64,000 bases of DNA from Streptomyces sennicomposti (GCF_019890635.1 NZ_JAIOAB010000020.1:41686-105685), one strand, 5' to 3'. Shown: positions 8,894 through 19,239, counted from the first letter of the stretch. A program made the numbers and translations. Notes: generated by a model not told the origin, from the sequence alone.

Positions 8894-9883
8894 GTGATCT
8901 CACCGGTCCCCTCGATGCCCCGGAGCGCCCACCGGTCCAAGCCGGAGGCGACTCCCTACGTCGACCTCACCCGAGCCGAGTGGAGCGCGCTGCGCAACAA
9001 GACGCCGCTCCCGCTGACCGCCGAGGAGGTGGAACGGCTGCGCGGCCTGGGCGACGTCATCGACCTCGACGAGGTCCGCGACATCTATCTGCCGCTGTCC
9101 CGCCTGCTCAACCTCTACGTCGGCGCCACCGACGAACTGCGCGGCGCGCTGAACACCTTCCTCGGCGAGCAGGGCTCCCAGTCGGGCACCCCCTTCGTGA
9201 TAGGGGTCGCCGGCTCGGTGGCCGTGGGCAAGTCCACCGTCGCCCGGCTGCTCCAGGCGCTGCTGTCCCGCTGGCCCGAGCACCCCCGCGTCGAGCTGGT
9301 CACCACCGACGGGTTCCTGCTGCCCACCCGGGAGCTGGAGGAGCGCGGCCTGATGTCCCGCAAGGGCTTCCCGGAGTCGTACGACCGCCGGGCGCTGACC
9401 CGGTTCGTCGCCGACATCAAGGCCGGCAAGCGGGAGGTCACCGCCCCCGTCTACTCCCACCTCATCTACGACATCGTCCCCGGCGAGAAGCTCACCGTGC
9501 GCCGCCCGGACATCCTGATCGTGGAGGGCCTCAACGTCCTGCAGCCCGCCCTGCCCGGCAAGGACGGCCGCACCCGGGTCGGCCTCGCCGACTACTTCGA
9601 CTTCAGCGTCTACGTCGACGCGCGCACCGAGGACATCGAGCGCTGGTACCTGAACCGGTTCCGCAAGCTGCGCGACACGGCCTTCCAGGACCCGTCCTCC
9701 TACTTCCGCAAGTACACGCAGGTGGCGGAGGAGGAGGCGCTCGACTACGCGCGCACCATGTGGCGGACCATCAACAAGCCCAACCTGGTGGAGAACATCG
9801 CGCCCACCCGCGGCCGCGCCACGCTGGTGGTGCGCAAGGGCCCCGACCACAAGGTGCAGCGGCTCAGCCTGCGCAAGCTGTGA
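8894..9883 (+). CDS. coaA: Type I pantothenate kinase
   Basis: CoaA phosphorylates pantothenate, the first and regulated step of CoA synthesis. The 329-residue product has the P-loop [12 protein letters not shown] (residues 104-115), then [31 protein letters not shown] and the C-terminal [15 protein letters not shown] typical of bacterial CoaA. The GTG at 8894 is taken as start; an ATG seven codons later (8915) is an alternative, and both keep the conserved [13 protein letters not shown] segment. The DUF389 gene follows after 34 bases on the same strand and may be co-transcribed. Confidence 0.96.
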   Translation: MISPVPSMPRSAHRSKPEATPYVDLTRAEWSALRNKTPLPLTAEEVERLRGLGDVIDLDEVRDIYLPLSRLLNLYVGATDELRGALNTFLGEQGSQSGTPFVIGVAGSVAVGKSTVARLLQALLSRWPEHPRVELVTTDGFLLPTRELEERGLMSRKGFPESYDRRALTRFVADIKAGKREVTAPVYSHLIYDIVPGEKLTVRRPDILIVEGLNVLQPALPGKDGRTRVGLADYFDFSVYVDARTEDIERWYLNRFRKLRDTAFQDPSSYFRKYTQVAEEEALDYARTMWRTINKPNLVENIAPTRGRATLVVRKGPDHKVQRLSLRKL

Positions 9884-9917
9884 CCGGGCCGGACGCCCGG
9901 CGTCTACGCTGCCGGGC

Positions 9918-10874
9918 ATGCTGCATCTGCGACTGATCACCCCCGCCGACCGGACCGACGACGTGGTCGCCGCGGTGCGCAAGACCGTCGGCACCGCCCA
10001 TCTGGTGGTGCTGCCGGGCGCCGCCCGCGACCCGGCCGGGGACGTGGTGATGTGCGACATCGCCCGCGAGGCGGCGGACGAACTCCTCGGCGAGCTGCGG
10101 GCGTTGGGCATCGACCGGGCCGGTTCGATCGCCGTGGAGAGCATCGACCTGTCGCTGTCGAAACGGGCCGACCGGGCCGAGCGGGAGGCGCCGGGCGAGG
10201 CCGCGGACGCGGTGCTGTGGGAGGAGCTGACGGAGGCCACCCACGAGGAGTCGACGCTGTCGATCACCTATCTGGCGTTCATCACGCTGGCCACGATGAT
10301 CGCCGCCTGCGGTGTGGTGCTCGACAACGCCGTGCTGATCGTCGGCGCGATGGCGGTGGGCCCGGAGTTCGGGCCGCTGGCCGGCATCGCCACGGCCCTG
10401 GTGCGCAAGGCGCCGCGGCTGGCCCTGCGGTCGCTGGTCGCGCTGCTGGCGGGGTTCGCGCTGGCGATGGCCGTGACCGTCGGCTTCAGCGTCCTGATGG
10501 ACGCGCTCGGCCTGTTCAGCAAGGCCCGGCTGGAGGGACCGCGGCCCAACACCAACTTCGTCTACGCGCCCGACGCGTTCTCGTTCGTGGTGGCGGTCCT
10601 GGCCGGCGCCGCCGGGACGCTCTCGCTGACCTCCGCCAAGTCGGGCGCGCTGGTCGGGGTGGCCATCTCCGTGACCACGGTCCCGGCCGCCGCCAACGCG
10701 GCCGTCGCCCTGGCCTACGGCGACACCGCGCAGACCTGGGGCTCCACCGCCCAGCTCCTGCTGAACCTGTTCGGCATCGTCCTGGCCGGCACCCTCACCC
10801 TGCTGGTCCAGAAGTACCTCTGGACCAGGCAACGCGACCGCGCCCCGGCGAAAGCCCACCGGGGAGCGCTCTGA
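9918..10874 (+). CDS. DUF389 domain multipass membrane protein
   Basis: The 318-residue protein has a soluble N-terminal region of about 110 residues with an ACT/ferredoxin-like look (LRLITPADRTDDVVAAV). The DUF389 membrane domain follows, with about five hydrophobic segments from TYLAFITLATMIAACGVVLD onward. The DUF389 signature DNAVLIVGAMAVGPEFGPLAGI is visible. The family is widespread, and I know of no settled biochemical function. It follows coaA closely. The stop codon lies inside a terminator hairpin. Confidence 0.88.
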   Translation: MLHLRLITPADRTDDVVAAVRKTVGTAHLVVLPGAARDPAGDVVMCDIAREAADELLGELRALGIDRAGSIAVESIDLSLSKRADRAEREAPGEAADAVLWEELTEATHEESTLSITYLAFITLATMIAACGVVLDNAVLIVGAMAVGPEFGPLAGIATALVRKAPRLALRSLVALLAGFALAMAVTVGFSVLMDALGLFSKARLEGPRPNTNFVYAPDAFSFVVAVLAGAAGTLSLTSAKSGALVGVAISVTTVPAAANAAVALAYGDTAQTWGSTAQLLLNLFGIVLAGTLTLLVQKYLWTRQRDRAPAKAHRGAL

Positions 10875-10885
10875 GAGCGCGCCCC
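10861..10885 (+). terminator. Terminator hairpin overlapping the DUF389 stop codon
   Basis: The sequence forms gcgctc-tga-gagcgc with outer gggg/cccc pairing, so the stop codon TGA (10872-10874) is the loop. It probably ends the coaA-DUF389 transcript. Confidence 0.6.
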
Positions 10886-11013
10886 GGCCCGCCGCCCGAG
10901 GACGCCCGCGCCCCGCGGACCGCCGGCCGCCCCCGCCCCGCGCCCTCGCGGCGACACCCGGCCCACCACGGACCGACGGGCCGCGCCTTCGCAACCCCAC
11001 AGCCCACGGCCCG

Positions 11014-11160
11014 GGCCGAACCGAACCGGAATCGGACCGGGCCGGGCCGGGCCGGAATCGGACCAGGCCGGAATCGGACCAGGCCGGGCCGGGCCGGAAT
11101 CGGACCGGCTCGGAACCGGGCCGGCTCGGAACCGGGCCGGCCCGGAATCGGCCGGCCCTG
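11014..11160. repeat. Short tandem/interspersed GC repeats, ccggaatcggacc
   Basis: The 305-base gap between the DUF389 gene and glmM (convergent) ends in a repeat block. The 13-mer ccggaatcggacc occurs exactly at 11026, 11052, 11068 and 11094, joined by gggccgggcc spacers, then decays into ctcggaaccgggccgg repeats. The remainder of the gap (10886-11013) is GC-rich with no feature I can name. All frames across it are low-complexity. Confidence 0.8.
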
Positions 11161-11179
11161 ACAGCCGGCCCGCGCCCGA

Positions 11180-12538
11180 CTACCCCAGCGCCGACTTCAC
11201 CGCGTCGGCCAGCCGCCCCGCCACCGAGCGGGCCTGCTCGATGTCCGCGGCCTCGACCATGACGCGCACCAGCGGCTCGGTGCCCGACGGACGCAGCAGC
11301 ACCCGCCCGGTCTCCCCCAGCTCCCGCTCGGCCTCGGTCACGGCGGCGGCCAGGTCGGCGGAGGTCTTCACCCGCGACTTGTCCACGTCCGGGACGTTGA
11401 CGAGGACCTGCGGCAGGCGCTCCATCACGGCCGCCAGGTCCCGCAGCGTACGGCCGGACTCGGCGACCCGGGCGGCCAGCAGCAGACCGGTCAGCGTGCC
11501 GTCGCCGGTGGTGGCGTGGTCGAGGACGATGACGTGCCCGGACTGCTCCCCGCCAAGGGCGTAGTCCTTGCTCTTCATCTCCTCCAGGACGTACCGGTCG
11601 CCGACGGCGGTCTGCACGAGGTGGATGCCCTCGCGCTCCATGGCCAGCTTGAAGCCCAGGTTCGACATCACGGTCGCGACGACGGTGTCGGAGCGCAGTG
11701 CGGAACGCTCCCGCATCGCCAGCGCGAGCACGGACAGGATCTGGTCGCCGTCGACCTCCTCGCCGGTGTGGTCCACGGCCAGGCAGCGGTCGGCGTCGCC
11801 GTCGTGCGCGATGCCCAGGTGGGCGCCGTGCTCGACGACGGCGGCCTTCAGCTTGTCCAGGTGCGTGGAGCCGCAGCCGTCGTTGATGTTGAGGCCGTCC
11901 GGCTCGGCGCCGATGGTGACGACCTCCGCGCCGGCCTGCTCGAACGCCGCCGGGGAGACGCGCGCGGCGGCGCCGTGCGCCTCGTCCAGCACGATCTTCA
12001 GCCCGTCGAGGCGGTTGGGCAGGGCGCTCAGGAGGTGGGCGACGTACGCGTCGAAGCCCTCCTCGTAGTCGCGGACGCGGCCGACGCCGGAGCCGGTGGG
12101 ACGGTCCCAGGGAGCGCCGGTGCGGTGCTCCTCGTAGACCTTCTCGATCCGGTCCTCCAGGTCATCGGCGAGCTTGTGGCCGCCGCGGGCGAAGAACTTG
12201 ATGCCGTTGTCGGGCATCGCGTTGTGGCTGGCCGACAGCATCACGCCGAGGTCGGCGCCGAGCGCGCCGGTTAGATGCGCCACGGCGGGCGTCGGCAGCA
12301 CGCCGACGCGCAGCACGTCCACGCCCGCGCTCGCCAGGCCCGCCACCACGGCGGCCTCCAGGAACTCACCGGAGGCGCGCGGGTCCCGGCCGACCACCGC
12401 CGTCGGACGGTGGCCCTCGAAGGTGCCCGCCTCGGCCAGTACGTGCGCCGCGGCGACGGAGAGGCCGAGCGCCATCTCGGCGGTCAGGTCCGCGTTGGCG
12501 ACACCGCGCACGCCGTCCGTGCCGAAGAGTCGTCCCAC
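11180..12538 (-). CDS. glmM: Phosphoglucosamine mutase
   Basis: GlmM converts glucosamine-6-phosphate to glucosamine-1-phosphate, between GlmS and GlmU in UDP-GlcNAc synthesis. The 452-residue product starts [14 protein letters not shown]. It has the catalytic phosphoserine loop [17 protein letters not shown], the metal loop DGDADRC, the sugar loop GGEQSGHV and the phosphate loop [14 protein letters not shown], so all four mutase motifs are intact. The GTG at 12538 is preceded by a strong aggaggac ribosome site. The open frame further upstream is not coding. It follows rplM-rpsI on the same strand, beyond a terminator. Confidence 0.97.
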   Translation of the reverse strand: MGRLFGTDGVRGVANADLTAEMALGLSVAAAHVLAEAGTFEGHRPTAVVGRDPRASGEFLEAAVVAGLASAGVDVLRVGVLPTPAVAHLTGALGADLGVMLSASHNAMPDNGIKFFARGGHKLADDLEDRIEKVYEEHRTGAPWDRPTGSGVGRVRDYEEGFDAYVAHLLSALPNRLDGLKIVLDEAHGAAARVSPAAFEQAGAEVVTIGAEPDGLNINDGCGSTHLDKLKAAVVEHGAHLGIAHDGDADRCLAVDHTGEEVDGDQILSVLALAMRERSALRSDTVVATVMSNLGFKLAMEREGIHLVQTAVGDRYVLEEMKSKDYALGGEQSGHVIVLDHATTGDGTLTGLLLAARVAESGRTLRDLAAVMERLPQVLVNVPDVDKSRVKTSADLAAAVTEAERELGETGRVLLRPSGTEPLVRVMVEAADIEQARSVAGRLADAVKSALG

Positions 12539-12657
12539 TTGTCCTCCTGAGAAAGCGTCAGTTCGAGAAGCCGTGCCAGTGTGTCCGTCGTCCTGGCATC
12601 CGATCACATCAGCGTGTGAGCACCTTGTGCCGTTATACGCCCAAGTCCTGTGATAAA

Positions 12658-12699
12658 CGAACGCCCCGGAGGCACAGTGGCGTGCCGCCGGGGCGTTCG
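12658..12699 (-). terminator. Terminator after rpsI
   Basis: A perfect 12-base stem (cgaacgccccgg / ccggggcgttcg) encloses a second small hairpin, ggcac/gtgcc. It lies 30 bases past the rpsI stop and before glmM. Confidence 0.75.
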
Positions 12700-12728
12700 G
12701 AGTAGGCCTGTCCGCAGGCAGCTGCTGA

Positions 12729-13241
12729 TTAGCGCTTGCTGTACTGCGGAGCCTTGCGGGCCTTCTTGAGACCGGCCTTCTTGCGCTCGACCGCACGGTC
12801 GTCGCGGCGGAGGAAGCCGGCCTTCTTGAGCGGGCCGCGGTTGTTGTCGACGTCGGCCTCGTTCAGGGCGCGGGCGACACCGAGGCGCAGAGCGCCGGCC
12901 TGACCCGAGACACCGCCGCCGGCGATGCGGGCGACGACGTCGTAACGGCCCTCGAGCTCCAGCACCTTGAAGGGCTCGTTGACTTCCTGCTGGTGCACCT
13001 TGTTCGGGAAGTAGTCCTCGAGGGTGCGACCGTTGATCTTCCACTTGCCGGTGCCCGGGACGATCCGGACGCGGGCGATGGCGTTCTTGCGGCGGCCCAG
13101 GCCGGCGGCCGGCTGCGGCTCGCCGAAGCGGGAGGCCAGGGACTCCGAGGTGTACTCGCCCTCGACGGGGACCTCGGACTCGGTGGTGTAGCTCTCGATG
13201 TCGATCTCTTCGATCGGCTGCTCGGCAGTGGTCTCGGCCAC
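12729..13241 (-). CDS. rpsI: 30S ribosomal protein S9
   Basis: The 170-residue product has a 40-residue acidic, Glu/Thr-rich N-terminal extension common in actinobacterial S9. The S9 core then starts at [17 protein letters not shown] and includes [12 protein letters not shown] and [20 protein letters not shown]. The basic tail ends [12 protein letters not shown], which in other bacteria reaches the P-site tRNA. It lies 42 bases after rplM and belongs to the usual L13-S9 operon, which ends in a hairpin terminator. Confidence 0.98.
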   Translation of the reverse strand: MAETTAEQPIEEIDIESYTTESEVPVEGEYTSESLASRFGEPQPAAGLGRRKNAIARVRIVPGTGKWKINGRTLEDYFPNKVHQQEVNEPFKVLELEGRYDVVARIAGGGVSGQAGALRLGVARALNEADVDNNRGPLKKAGFLRRDDRAVERKKAGLKKARKAPQYSKR

Positions 13242-13283
13242 GATTCTCCTCAGATTCTCTTCAGTCTTAGGGGGTGGCCGGAC

Positions 13284-13727
13284 TTACTGCGCGACCTGGG
13301 TGATCTCGAACGGCACCGGCTGCTGGGCGCCGTGCGGGTGCTGGTCACCCTTGTAGACCTTCAGCTTCGAGAGCATCTGACGGCCCAGAGTGTTCTTGGG
13401 GAGCATGCCCTTGACGGCCTTCTCGATGGCCTTCTCGGGGTTGTTCGCGAGCAGGTCGTCGTAGCGGACGGACCGCAGACCGCCCGGGTAGCCGGAGTGG
13501 CGGTACGCCATCTTCTGGGTCCGCTTGTTGCCGGAGAGGTGCACCTTGTCGGCGTTGATGATGATGACGAAGTCACCAGCGTCGACGTGCGGCGCGTAGA
13601 TCGGCTTGTGCTTGCCCCGCAGAAGGGTGGCAGCGGTGGACGCCAGGCGGCCGAGGACGACGTCCTGGGCGTCGATGACGTGCCACTGGCGCGTGATGTC
13701 GCCGGGCTTGGGGCTGTACGTACGCAC
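13284..13727 (-). CDS. rplM: 50S ribosomal protein L13
   Basis: The 147-residue product reads [20 protein letters not shown], then the L13 signature region with [18 protein letters not shown] and [12 protein letters not shown]. The GTG at 13727 is the start. It is first in a two-gene operon with rpsI, and a strong promoter-like element lies about 180 bases upstream. L13 is an early 50S assembly protein. Confidence 0.98.
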   Translation of the reverse strand: MRTYSPKPGDITRQWHVIDAQDVVLGRLASTAATLLRGKHKPIYAPHVDAGDFVIIINADKVHLSGNKRTQKMAYRHSGYPGGLRSVRYDDLLANNPEKAIEKAVKGMLPKNTLGRQMLSKLKVYKGDQHPHGAQQPVPFEITQVAQ

Positions 13728-13906
13728 GGTTCGTAGCCTTCGCTTCTTCAGTGAATGGTCCTGACAAGGTCACCGAAGACGATCACGACAGCCCTGACCG
13801 CACAGCGGTGACGCAAACCGCGTGCTGGTCGCTGGTCATCGGCCCGGTGGACCGGTGTAAGGGCCGGGTCCGTGAGAAGAGCCAAGCCAATACACAACGA
13901 ACATGC

Positions 13907-13936
13907 AGAGTACCTGCGCGGCCCTCCGGGGGTCAA
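13907..13936 (-). promoter_or_regulatory. Housekeeping-type promoter for rplM-rpsI
   Basis: On the minus strand, TTGACC (13936-13931) is followed by an 18-base spacer and TACTCT (13912-13907), matching the HrdB-type consensus TTGACn...TAnnnT. It predicts a leader of about 180 bases before rplM. The remainder of the 380-base gap 13728-14107 contains the start region of the divergent plus-strand gene and nothing else I can identify. Confidence 0.6.
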
Positions 13937-14107
13937 AACGGGGTTGCCGGCGCGGTCCCCTGCGTGTTCCGCACCCAGTGTACGGGGCGCCGTGTCACGA
14001 AGGCCCCACCCCATACCCGCCGCAATCGTCCTGAACGCCCCCGAGCCCTTGTCCCGCCTGCCTCGCGGGGCGGGGAGCCCACCCGGACGGCGTCTAAGAT
14101 GCGCCCC

Positions 14108-14980
14108 ATGAGTTTTGGGCAGGGGGGCTCGCAGTCCCAGTGGGATCCCTGGAAACCGCACTCCCAGCAGCCGTGGAACGGCGGGGGCGGTGACGGGACT
14201 CCGGACTGGGCCGCGCTGGCCGAGGCGTCGGAGAGCCGGAACAAGCGGCGCCGGCTGCTGTTCGTCGGCGGCGGCGTGCTGGCCACGGTCGCCGTCGGCG
14301 CGGCCGTCGCCATGGCCGTGATGTCCGCCGGCGGGGACGACGACGCCCGCGGCGGCCCGGCCCAGCCGTCCGCCTCCGCGTCGGCGAGCGGCTCGGCCGC
14401 GCCCTCCTTCGCGCCCACCACCGCGCCGCCCCCGCTGGACCCGAAGGACTTCATAGCCAGCGCCAAGAAGGACACCGCCCCGCTCAGCGCGGACACCCTC
14501 TTCCCCGGCGCGCAGCTGACCATGACGGGCAACGTGTACAAGAAGGGCCCCACGGCCGACACCAAGAACTGCGCCTCGGCCGCGCAGGGCACCCTCGCCA
14601 AGGTCCTCACCGACAACGGCTGCACCCGGCTGATCCGCGCCACCTACACCAAGGACGGCGTCGCGGCGACCGTCGGCGTCGCCGTCTTCGACACCGAGGC
14701 GCAGGCCACCAAGGCCAAGGGCCAGGCCGACAAGAAGAGCATCGTCCGGCCGCTGACCGGCGACGGCGTCAAGGACTTCTGCAACGGCGCGGTCTGCCGC
14801 TCCACCACCAACTCCTACGGCCGCTACGCCTACTTCACCATCAGCGGCTTCCCCGGCGGCAAGAACGTCACCACCAAGGACACCTCGGTCTTCCGCACCG
14901 GCGACGACCTCGCCGCCTTCGCCTTCGGCCAGATCCGCCGCCGCGGCGAGGCCCAGGCCTCGGCGGCGGCGAACCAGTAA
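14108..14980 (+). CDS. Single-pass membrane protein, unknown function
   Basis: The 290-residue product has a cytosolic N-terminal region with Gly, Gln and Trp (about 1-45), a stop-transfer KRRRLLFVGGGVLATVAVGA (about 49-70) and a Ser/Ala/Pro linker. The extracytoplasmic domain (about 115-280) carries Cys residues in NCASAAQG, DNGCTRL, FCNGAVC and similar, so disulfides are likely. The architecture (cytosolic tail, one helix, linker, small outer domain) is common among Streptomyces surface proteins, but I do not recognise the domain. It is divergent from rplM and convergent with the UDP-sugar dehydrogenase. Confidence 0.82.
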   Translation: MSFGQGGSQSQWDPWKPHSQQPWNGGGGDGTPDWAALAEASESRNKRRRLLFVGGGVLATVAVGAAVAMAVMSAGGDDDARGGPAQPSASASASGSAAPSFAPTTAPPPLDPKDFIASAKKDTAPLSADTLFPGAQLTMTGNVYKKGPTADTKNCASAAQGTLAKVLTDNGCTRLIRATYTKDGVAATVGVAVFDTEAQATKAKGQADKKSIVRPLTGDGVKDFCNGAVCRSTTNSYGRYAYFTISGFPGGKNVTTKDTSVFRTGDDLAAFAFGQIRRRGEAQASAAANQ

Positions 14981-15119
14981 CTGCCGCGGCCGACCCTGGC
15001 CGCCCGGGGGGCTCACGGCTGCCGGCGAGCCCCTGCCCGGCGGGCCGACCGGCCGCCGCCTGCCCCGGCCGCCGCGAGCCACCCCGCCGTCGGCCGCACG
15101 CCCGGCGCACCGGCCGGGC

Positions 15120-16478
15120 CTACGCGCCCGCGTCCGGCGGCCGCTCCGACGCCGCCCGAGGGTCCGGCCCGGCGGCCGCACAGGGCGGCCCGGGCTCCGG
15201 ACTCCCCAGGGCCCGGAACCACCAGCCCGCCGCGCGCCAGCGGGCCGCATCCAGGGCGCCGCGGCCGTCCACGATCCTCGGGCGCCGGACCAGGGCGGCC
15301 GCCTGCCGTGGGTCCAGGTCGCGGAACTGGGGCCACTCGGTCAGGTGCAGCACCAGCTCGGCCCCGCGCAGCGCCTCCTCCACCGACAGGGCGTAGCCGA
15401 GCAGCGGGAACGCCTTACGGGCGTTGTCCATCGCCTCGGGGTCGTAGACCGTCACGTCCGCGCCGTCCAGGTCCAGCCGCGCGGCCACGTTCAGCGCGGG
15501 CGAGTCGCGGATGTCGTCCGAGTCCGGTTTGAAGGCCGCGCCCAGCACCGCCACCCGCGCCCCGAGGACGCTCCCGCCGCACGCCTGGCGGGCCAGTGCG
15601 ATCACCCGGTCCCGGCGCCGCATGTTGATCGCGTCCACCTCGCGCAGGAAGCCCAGGTCCACGCCCAGCTCGGCGGCCCGGTGCGCGAAGGCGCGGATGT
15701 CCTTGGGCAGACACCCGCCGCCGAACCCCACCCCGGCCCGCAGGAACGCCCGCCCGATCCGCTCGTCGTACCCCAGCGCCTCCGACAGCCGCCGCACGTC
15801 ACCGCCGGTCGCCTCGCACACCTCGGCCATCGCGTTGATGAAGGAGATCTTGGTGGCCAGGAAGGAGTTCGCGGCCGTCTTCACCAGCTCGGCGGTGGCG
15901 AAGTCGGTGACGACCAGCGGCGTCCCCGCGGCCAGCACATCCCCGTACACCCGGCGCAGCAGCCGCTCGGCGCGGGCCGTGCGCACCCCGAACACCAGCC
16001 GGTCCGGGGCCAGCGTGTCCGCGACGGCGAAGCCCTCCCGCAGGAACTCGGGGTTCCAGGCGATCTCCACCCGGTGCGCGTCGGCGAGCCGCGCCGCGGT
16101 GCCAACCGGCACGGTCGACTTGCCGACCAGCAGCGCCCCCTTGCGCGCGTGCCGGGCGACGGCCGCGAAGGCACTCTCGACATACGTGAGGTCCGCGCCC
16201 TCGCCGTCCCGGCGCTGCGGGGTGCCCACGCACACGAAGTGCACCTGCCCGAAGGCGCCGGCCTCCTCGTAGGAGCCGGTGAACCGCAGCCGCCCGCTCG
16301 CCGTGTGCCGGGCGACCAGCTCGGCCAGCCGCGGCTCGTGGAACGGCGCCCGCCCCGCCCGCAGCGCGGCGACCTTGCCGGCGTCGGTGTCCACGCCGAC
16401 GACCTCGTGTCCCAGCTCCGCCATGCAGGCGGCGTGCGTGGCGCCGAGGTACCCGGTGCCGATGACGGTGAGCCGCAT
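15120..16478 (-). CDS. UDP-glucose/GDP-mannose 6-dehydrogenase family protein
   Basis: The 452-residue product is a two-step NAD-dependent nucleotide-sugar dehydrogenase, most like UDP-glucose 6-dehydrogenase, which would yield UDP-glucuronate for surface glycans. The N-terminal Rossmann motif is VIGTGYLGATHAACMAELGH. The catalytic cysteine lies in GVGFGGGCLPKDIRAF, and the C-terminal domain has LGAAFKPDSDDIRDSPAL. Substrate cannot be fixed from sequence. The last 40 residues are Pro/Ala-rich and probably disordered. It follows truA on the same strand after a 111-base gap. Confidence 0.88.
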   Translation of the reverse strand: MRLTVIGTGYLGATHAACMAELGHEVVGVDTDAGKVAALRAGRAPFHEPRLAELVARHTASGRLRFTGSYEEAGAFGQVHFVCVGTPQRRDGEGADLTYVESAFAAVARHARKGALLVGKSTVPVGTAARLADAHRVEIAWNPEFLREGFAVADTLAPDRLVFGVRTARAERLLRRVYGDVLAAGTPLVVTDFATAELVKTAANSFLATKISFINAMAEVCEATGGDVRRLSEALGYDERIGRAFLRAGVGFGGGCLPKDIRAFAHRAAELGVDLGFLREVDAINMRRRDRVIALARQACGGSVLGARVAVLGAAFKPDSDDIRDSPALNVAARLDLDGADVTVYDPEAMDNARKAFPLLGYALSVEEALRGAELVLHLTEWPQFRDLDPRQAAALVRRPRIVDGRGALDAARWRAAGWWFRALGSPEPGPPCAAAGPDPRAASERPPDAGA

Positions 16479-16589
16479 GGTTCAGCCCCTCTCGCCGTAC
16501 GTCCCTGCCGAGCCGTACGGCGCGCAGGTGCAGCGGCGAGTTCCCCGCCGGACGGCACCCGTACCGTCACCGAGGGTGAACAGGCCCCC

Positions 16590-17444
16590 TCAGCAGCAGC
16601 CGGCCGCCGGCAGGGACCGCTTGTTGCGGGCCTCGCGGCTGCGCGCGGCCAGCAGCTCGTCGGCCGGGTAGCCGACCTCCTCCAGGGTCAGCCCGTGCGG
16701 CCGTACGACGTGCACGGCCGAGTCCCGCACGCCCGCCGCCAGCACCTTGCCGGGCCAGTCGGGGGTGCGGTGGCCGTCGCCCACGAACAGCAGCGCGCCG
16801 ATCAGCGAGCGCACCATGTTGTGGCAGAAGGCGTCCGCGCGGACGGTCGCGGTGATGATCCCGTCGGCGCCGCGCCGAAGGCTCAGCTCCTGGAGGGTGC
16901 GGATGGTGGTCGCGCCCTCGCGCTTCTTGCAGTAGGCGGCGAAGTCGTGCTCGCCGAGCAGGCGCCGGGCGGCCTCGTTCATGGCGTCCACGTCGAGCGG
17001 CCAGTCGTGCCACAGGACGTGCCCGCGCAGCAGCGGGTCCACGCCGCCCGGGTTGTCGGTGACCCGGTAGGCGTAGCGGCGCCAGACGGCGGAGAACCGG
17101 GCGTTGAAGCCGCTGGGGGCGGGCCGCAGCGCCCACACCCGCACATCGCGCGGCAGCCGCCCGGCGAGCCGCTTGAGCAGCTTCTCGTGGTGCTCGCGCC
17201 ACACCTGCTTGGGCAGGTCCACATGGGCCACCTGCCCCCGCGCGTGCACCCCGGCGTCGGTCCGCCCGGCGACGGTCAGCTCGTACGTCTCCGGCGACCG
17301 CGTGACCGTGCGCAGCGCGTCCTCGATCTCCCCCTGCACGGTCCGCTTCCCGCCGGCCTGCTTGGCCCAGCCGTGGAAGGCGGAACCGTCGTAGGACAGA
17401 TCGAGACGGACACGGACATGACCGGGCTGTACTTCGTCACTCAC
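16590..17444 (-). CDS. truA: tRNA pseudouridine(38-40) synthase
   Basis: TruA isomerises uridines at positions 38-40 of the tRNA anticodon arm. The 284-residue product has the catalytic Asp motif [31 protein letters not shown] near the start and [18 protein letters not shown] in the C-terminal half. The ATG at 17444 gives normal family length. It follows rplQ after a terminator, a conserved actinobacterial order. The C terminus ends with two Cys residues of unknown meaning. Confidence 0.95.
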   Translation of the reverse strand: MSDEVQPGHVRVRLDLSYDGSAFHGWAKQAGGKRTVQGEIEDALRTVTRSPETYELTVAGRTDAGVHARGQVAHVDLPKQVWREHHEKLLKRLAGRLPRDVRVWALRPAPSGFNARFSAVWRRYAYRVTDNPGGVDPLLRGHVLWHDWPLDVDAMNEAARRLLGEHDFAAYCKKREGATTIRTLQELSLRRGADGIITATVRADAFCHNMVRSLIGALLFVGDGHRTPDWPGKVLAAGVRDSAVHVVRPHGLTLEEVGYPADELLAARSREARNKRSLPAAGCC

Positions 17445-17469
17445 ACACAGATCCTCTCAGCAACGGAAA

Positions 17470-17499
17470 AGCGGGCCCGCCCCGAAGGGCGGACCCGCT
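17470..17499 (-). terminator. Rho-independent terminator after rplQ
   Basis: A 13-base stem with one mismatch (agcgggcccgccc / gggcggacccgct) and a 3-base loop (minus strand TTC) is followed on the minus strand by TTTTCC. It marks the end of the alpha operon, 18 bases beyond the rplQ stop, although truA begins only 26 bases further on. Confidence 0.75.
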
Positions 17500-17516
17500 C
17501 AACGCGAGGGAGTGCC

Positions 17517-18035
17517 TCAGGCGTCCTTCTCGCTGTCACCAGCCGCTTCCGCGGCGGGCTCGGCGGGAGCCTCAGCGGCCTCGGTGGCCTCGGCCTGCTC
17601 GGCCTTGGCCTCGTCGGCCTCCTTGACCGCGCGCTTGGTGGCGGCCTCGGCCTCACCCACGGCGTTCTGCTGCACCGTCAGCGCCTCGACCAGCTCGATG
17701 ACGGCCATGGGCGCGTTGTCGCCACGGCGGTTGCCGACCTTGGTGATGCGGGTGTAGCCACCGGGACGGTTCTCGTACCGCGGGCCGATCTCGGTGAAGA
17801 GCGTGTGGACGATGCCCTTGTCCGTGATGACCTGGAGCACCTGGCGGCGGTTGTGAAGGTCGCCCTTCTTCGCCTTGGTGATCAGACGCTCGGCGTAGGG
17901 ACGCAGACGGCGCGCCTTCGCCTCGGTGGTGGTGATGCGGCCGTGCTCGAAGAGCGCCTTCGCGAGGTTCGCGAGGAGCAGCTTCTCGTGCGCGGCACTG
18001 CCGCCCAGACGGGCACCCTTGGTGGGCTTCGGCAT
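17517..18035 (-). CDS. rplQ: 50S ribosomal protein L17
   Basis: The first 115 or so residues are canonical L17: [20 protein letters not shown], then [19 protein letters not shown] sequence and [19 protein letters not shown]. The protein is 172 residues because of an Ala/Glu-rich tail (about 125-172), an extension usual in actinobacteria and probably disordered. It lies downstream of rpoA, with a 181-base gap that contains a strong hairpin. Confidence 0.97.
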   Translation of the reverse strand: MPKPTKGARLGGSAAHEKLLLANLAKALFEHGRITTTEAKARRLRPYAERLITKAKKGDLHNRRQVLQVITDKGIVHTLFTEIGPRYENRPGGYTRITKVGNRRGDNAPMAVIELVEALTVQQNAVGEAEAATKRAVKEADEAKAEQAEATEAAEAPAEPAAEAAGDSEKDA

Positions 18036-18114
18036 GGTTCTTCTCCTGTGTGTCTGCCCCGGCCGTATCAGGTACCGGGGTCAGTATCCGAGCGGGCGGT
18101 CGCCCGTCGGAGAT

Positions 18115-18144
18115 CCGGGAGCAGCCCCGAAGGGGCGCTCCCGG
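18115..18144 (-). terminator. Hairpin between rpoA and rplQ
   Basis: The stem ccgggagc/gctcccgg continues into gcccc-gaa-ggggc with one bulged base. It could be a partial terminator that lowers rplQ expression relative to rpoA, or an mRNA processing site; rplQ has no other obvious promoter. Confidence 0.5.
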
Positions 18145-18216
18145 AAGGGACGCGAGGAGCTGCGCGATCAAGCACAGCGCACCCGCGCCCTGACACGGGC
18201 CGTGCGGCCCGAGCTC

Positions 18217-19239
18217 TCAGTACTGCTCGGTCTCCACGAACCCGGCGTCCGCGTCGTCGTCCGCGCCGAAGGCGTCGGCGGCGGCGGTCGGGTCGAACCC
18301 GGGAGGCGAGTCCTTCAGCGCGAGGCCCATACCGGCCAGCTTCGCCTTGACCTCGTCGATCGACTTCGCACCGAAGTTGCGGATGTCGAGCAGGTCGGCC
18401 TCGGAGCGGGCGACCAGCTCACCCACGGAGTGGATGCCCTCGCGCTTGAGGCAGTTGTACGACCGAACGGTGAGCTCCAGCTCCTCGATCGGCAGCGCCA
18501 GGTCGGCGGCGAGCGCGGCGTCCGTCGGGGACGGACCCATGTCGATGCCCTCGGCGTCGATGTTCAGCTCGCGGGCGAGACCGAACAGCTCGACCAGGGT
18601 CTTGCCGGCGGAGGCCATGGCGTCACGCGGACGCATCGCCTGCTTGGTCTCGACGTCGACGATCAGCTTGTCGAAGTCGGTGCGCTGCTCGACACGCGTG
18701 GCCTCGACCTTGTACGTGACCTTGAGCACCGGCGAGTAGATGGAGTCGACCGGGATACGGCCGATCTCCTGGCCCACCTGCTTGTTCTGCACGGCGGAGA
18801 CGTAGCCGCGACCGCGCTCGACGGTCAGCTCCATCTCCAGCTTGCCCTTGCCGTTGAGCGTGGCGAGGACGAGGTCGGGGTTGTGCACCTCGACACCGGC
18901 CGGGGGCGCGATGTCGGCGGCGGTGACCAGACCCGGGCCCTGCTTGCGCAGGTACATCACGACCGGCTCGTCGTGCTCCGAGGAGACGACCAGCTGCTTG
19001 ATGTTGAGGATCAGGTCGGTGACGTCCTCCTTGACGCCCGGCACGGTGGTGAACTCGTGCAGGACACCGTCGATGCGGATGGACGTGACCGCCGCACCCG
19101 GGATCGAGGAGAGGAGCGTACGGCGCAGGGAGTTGCCGAGGGTGTAGCCGAAGCCCGGCTCCAGCGGCTCGATCACGAACCGGGAGCGGAACTCGTCGAC
19201 GACCTCTTCGGTCAACGAGGGTCGCTGAGCGATCAGCAT
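18217..19239 (-). CDS. rpoA: RNA polymerase alpha subunit
   Basis: The 340-residue product has the assembly domain (about 1-235; [37 protein letters not shown]) and the DNA/regulator-binding C-terminal domain (about 255-325; [20 protein letters not shown]). The acidic tail ends [13 protein letters not shown], typical of Streptomyces. It follows rpsK by about 150 bases, and the standard alpha-operon order rpsM-rpsK-rpoA-rplQ is kept. No rpsD is present in the operon, as usual in this group. Confidence 0.98.
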   Translation of the reverse strand: MLIAQRPSLTEEVVDEFRSRFVIEPLEPGFGYTLGNSLRRTLLSSIPGAAVTSIRIDGVLHEFTTVPGVKEDVTDLILNIKQLVVSSEHDEPVVMYLRKQGPGLVTAADIAPPAGVEVHNPDLVLATLNGKGKLEMELTVERGRGYVSAVQNKQVGQEIGRIPVDSIYSPVLKVTYKVEATRVEQRTDFDKLIVDVETKQAMRPRDAMASAGKTLVELFGLARELNIDAEGIDMGPSPTDAALAADLALPIEELELTVRSYNCLKREGIHSVGELVARSEADLLDIRNFGAKSIDEVKAKLAGMGLALKDSPPGFDPTAAADAFGADDDADAGFVETEQY

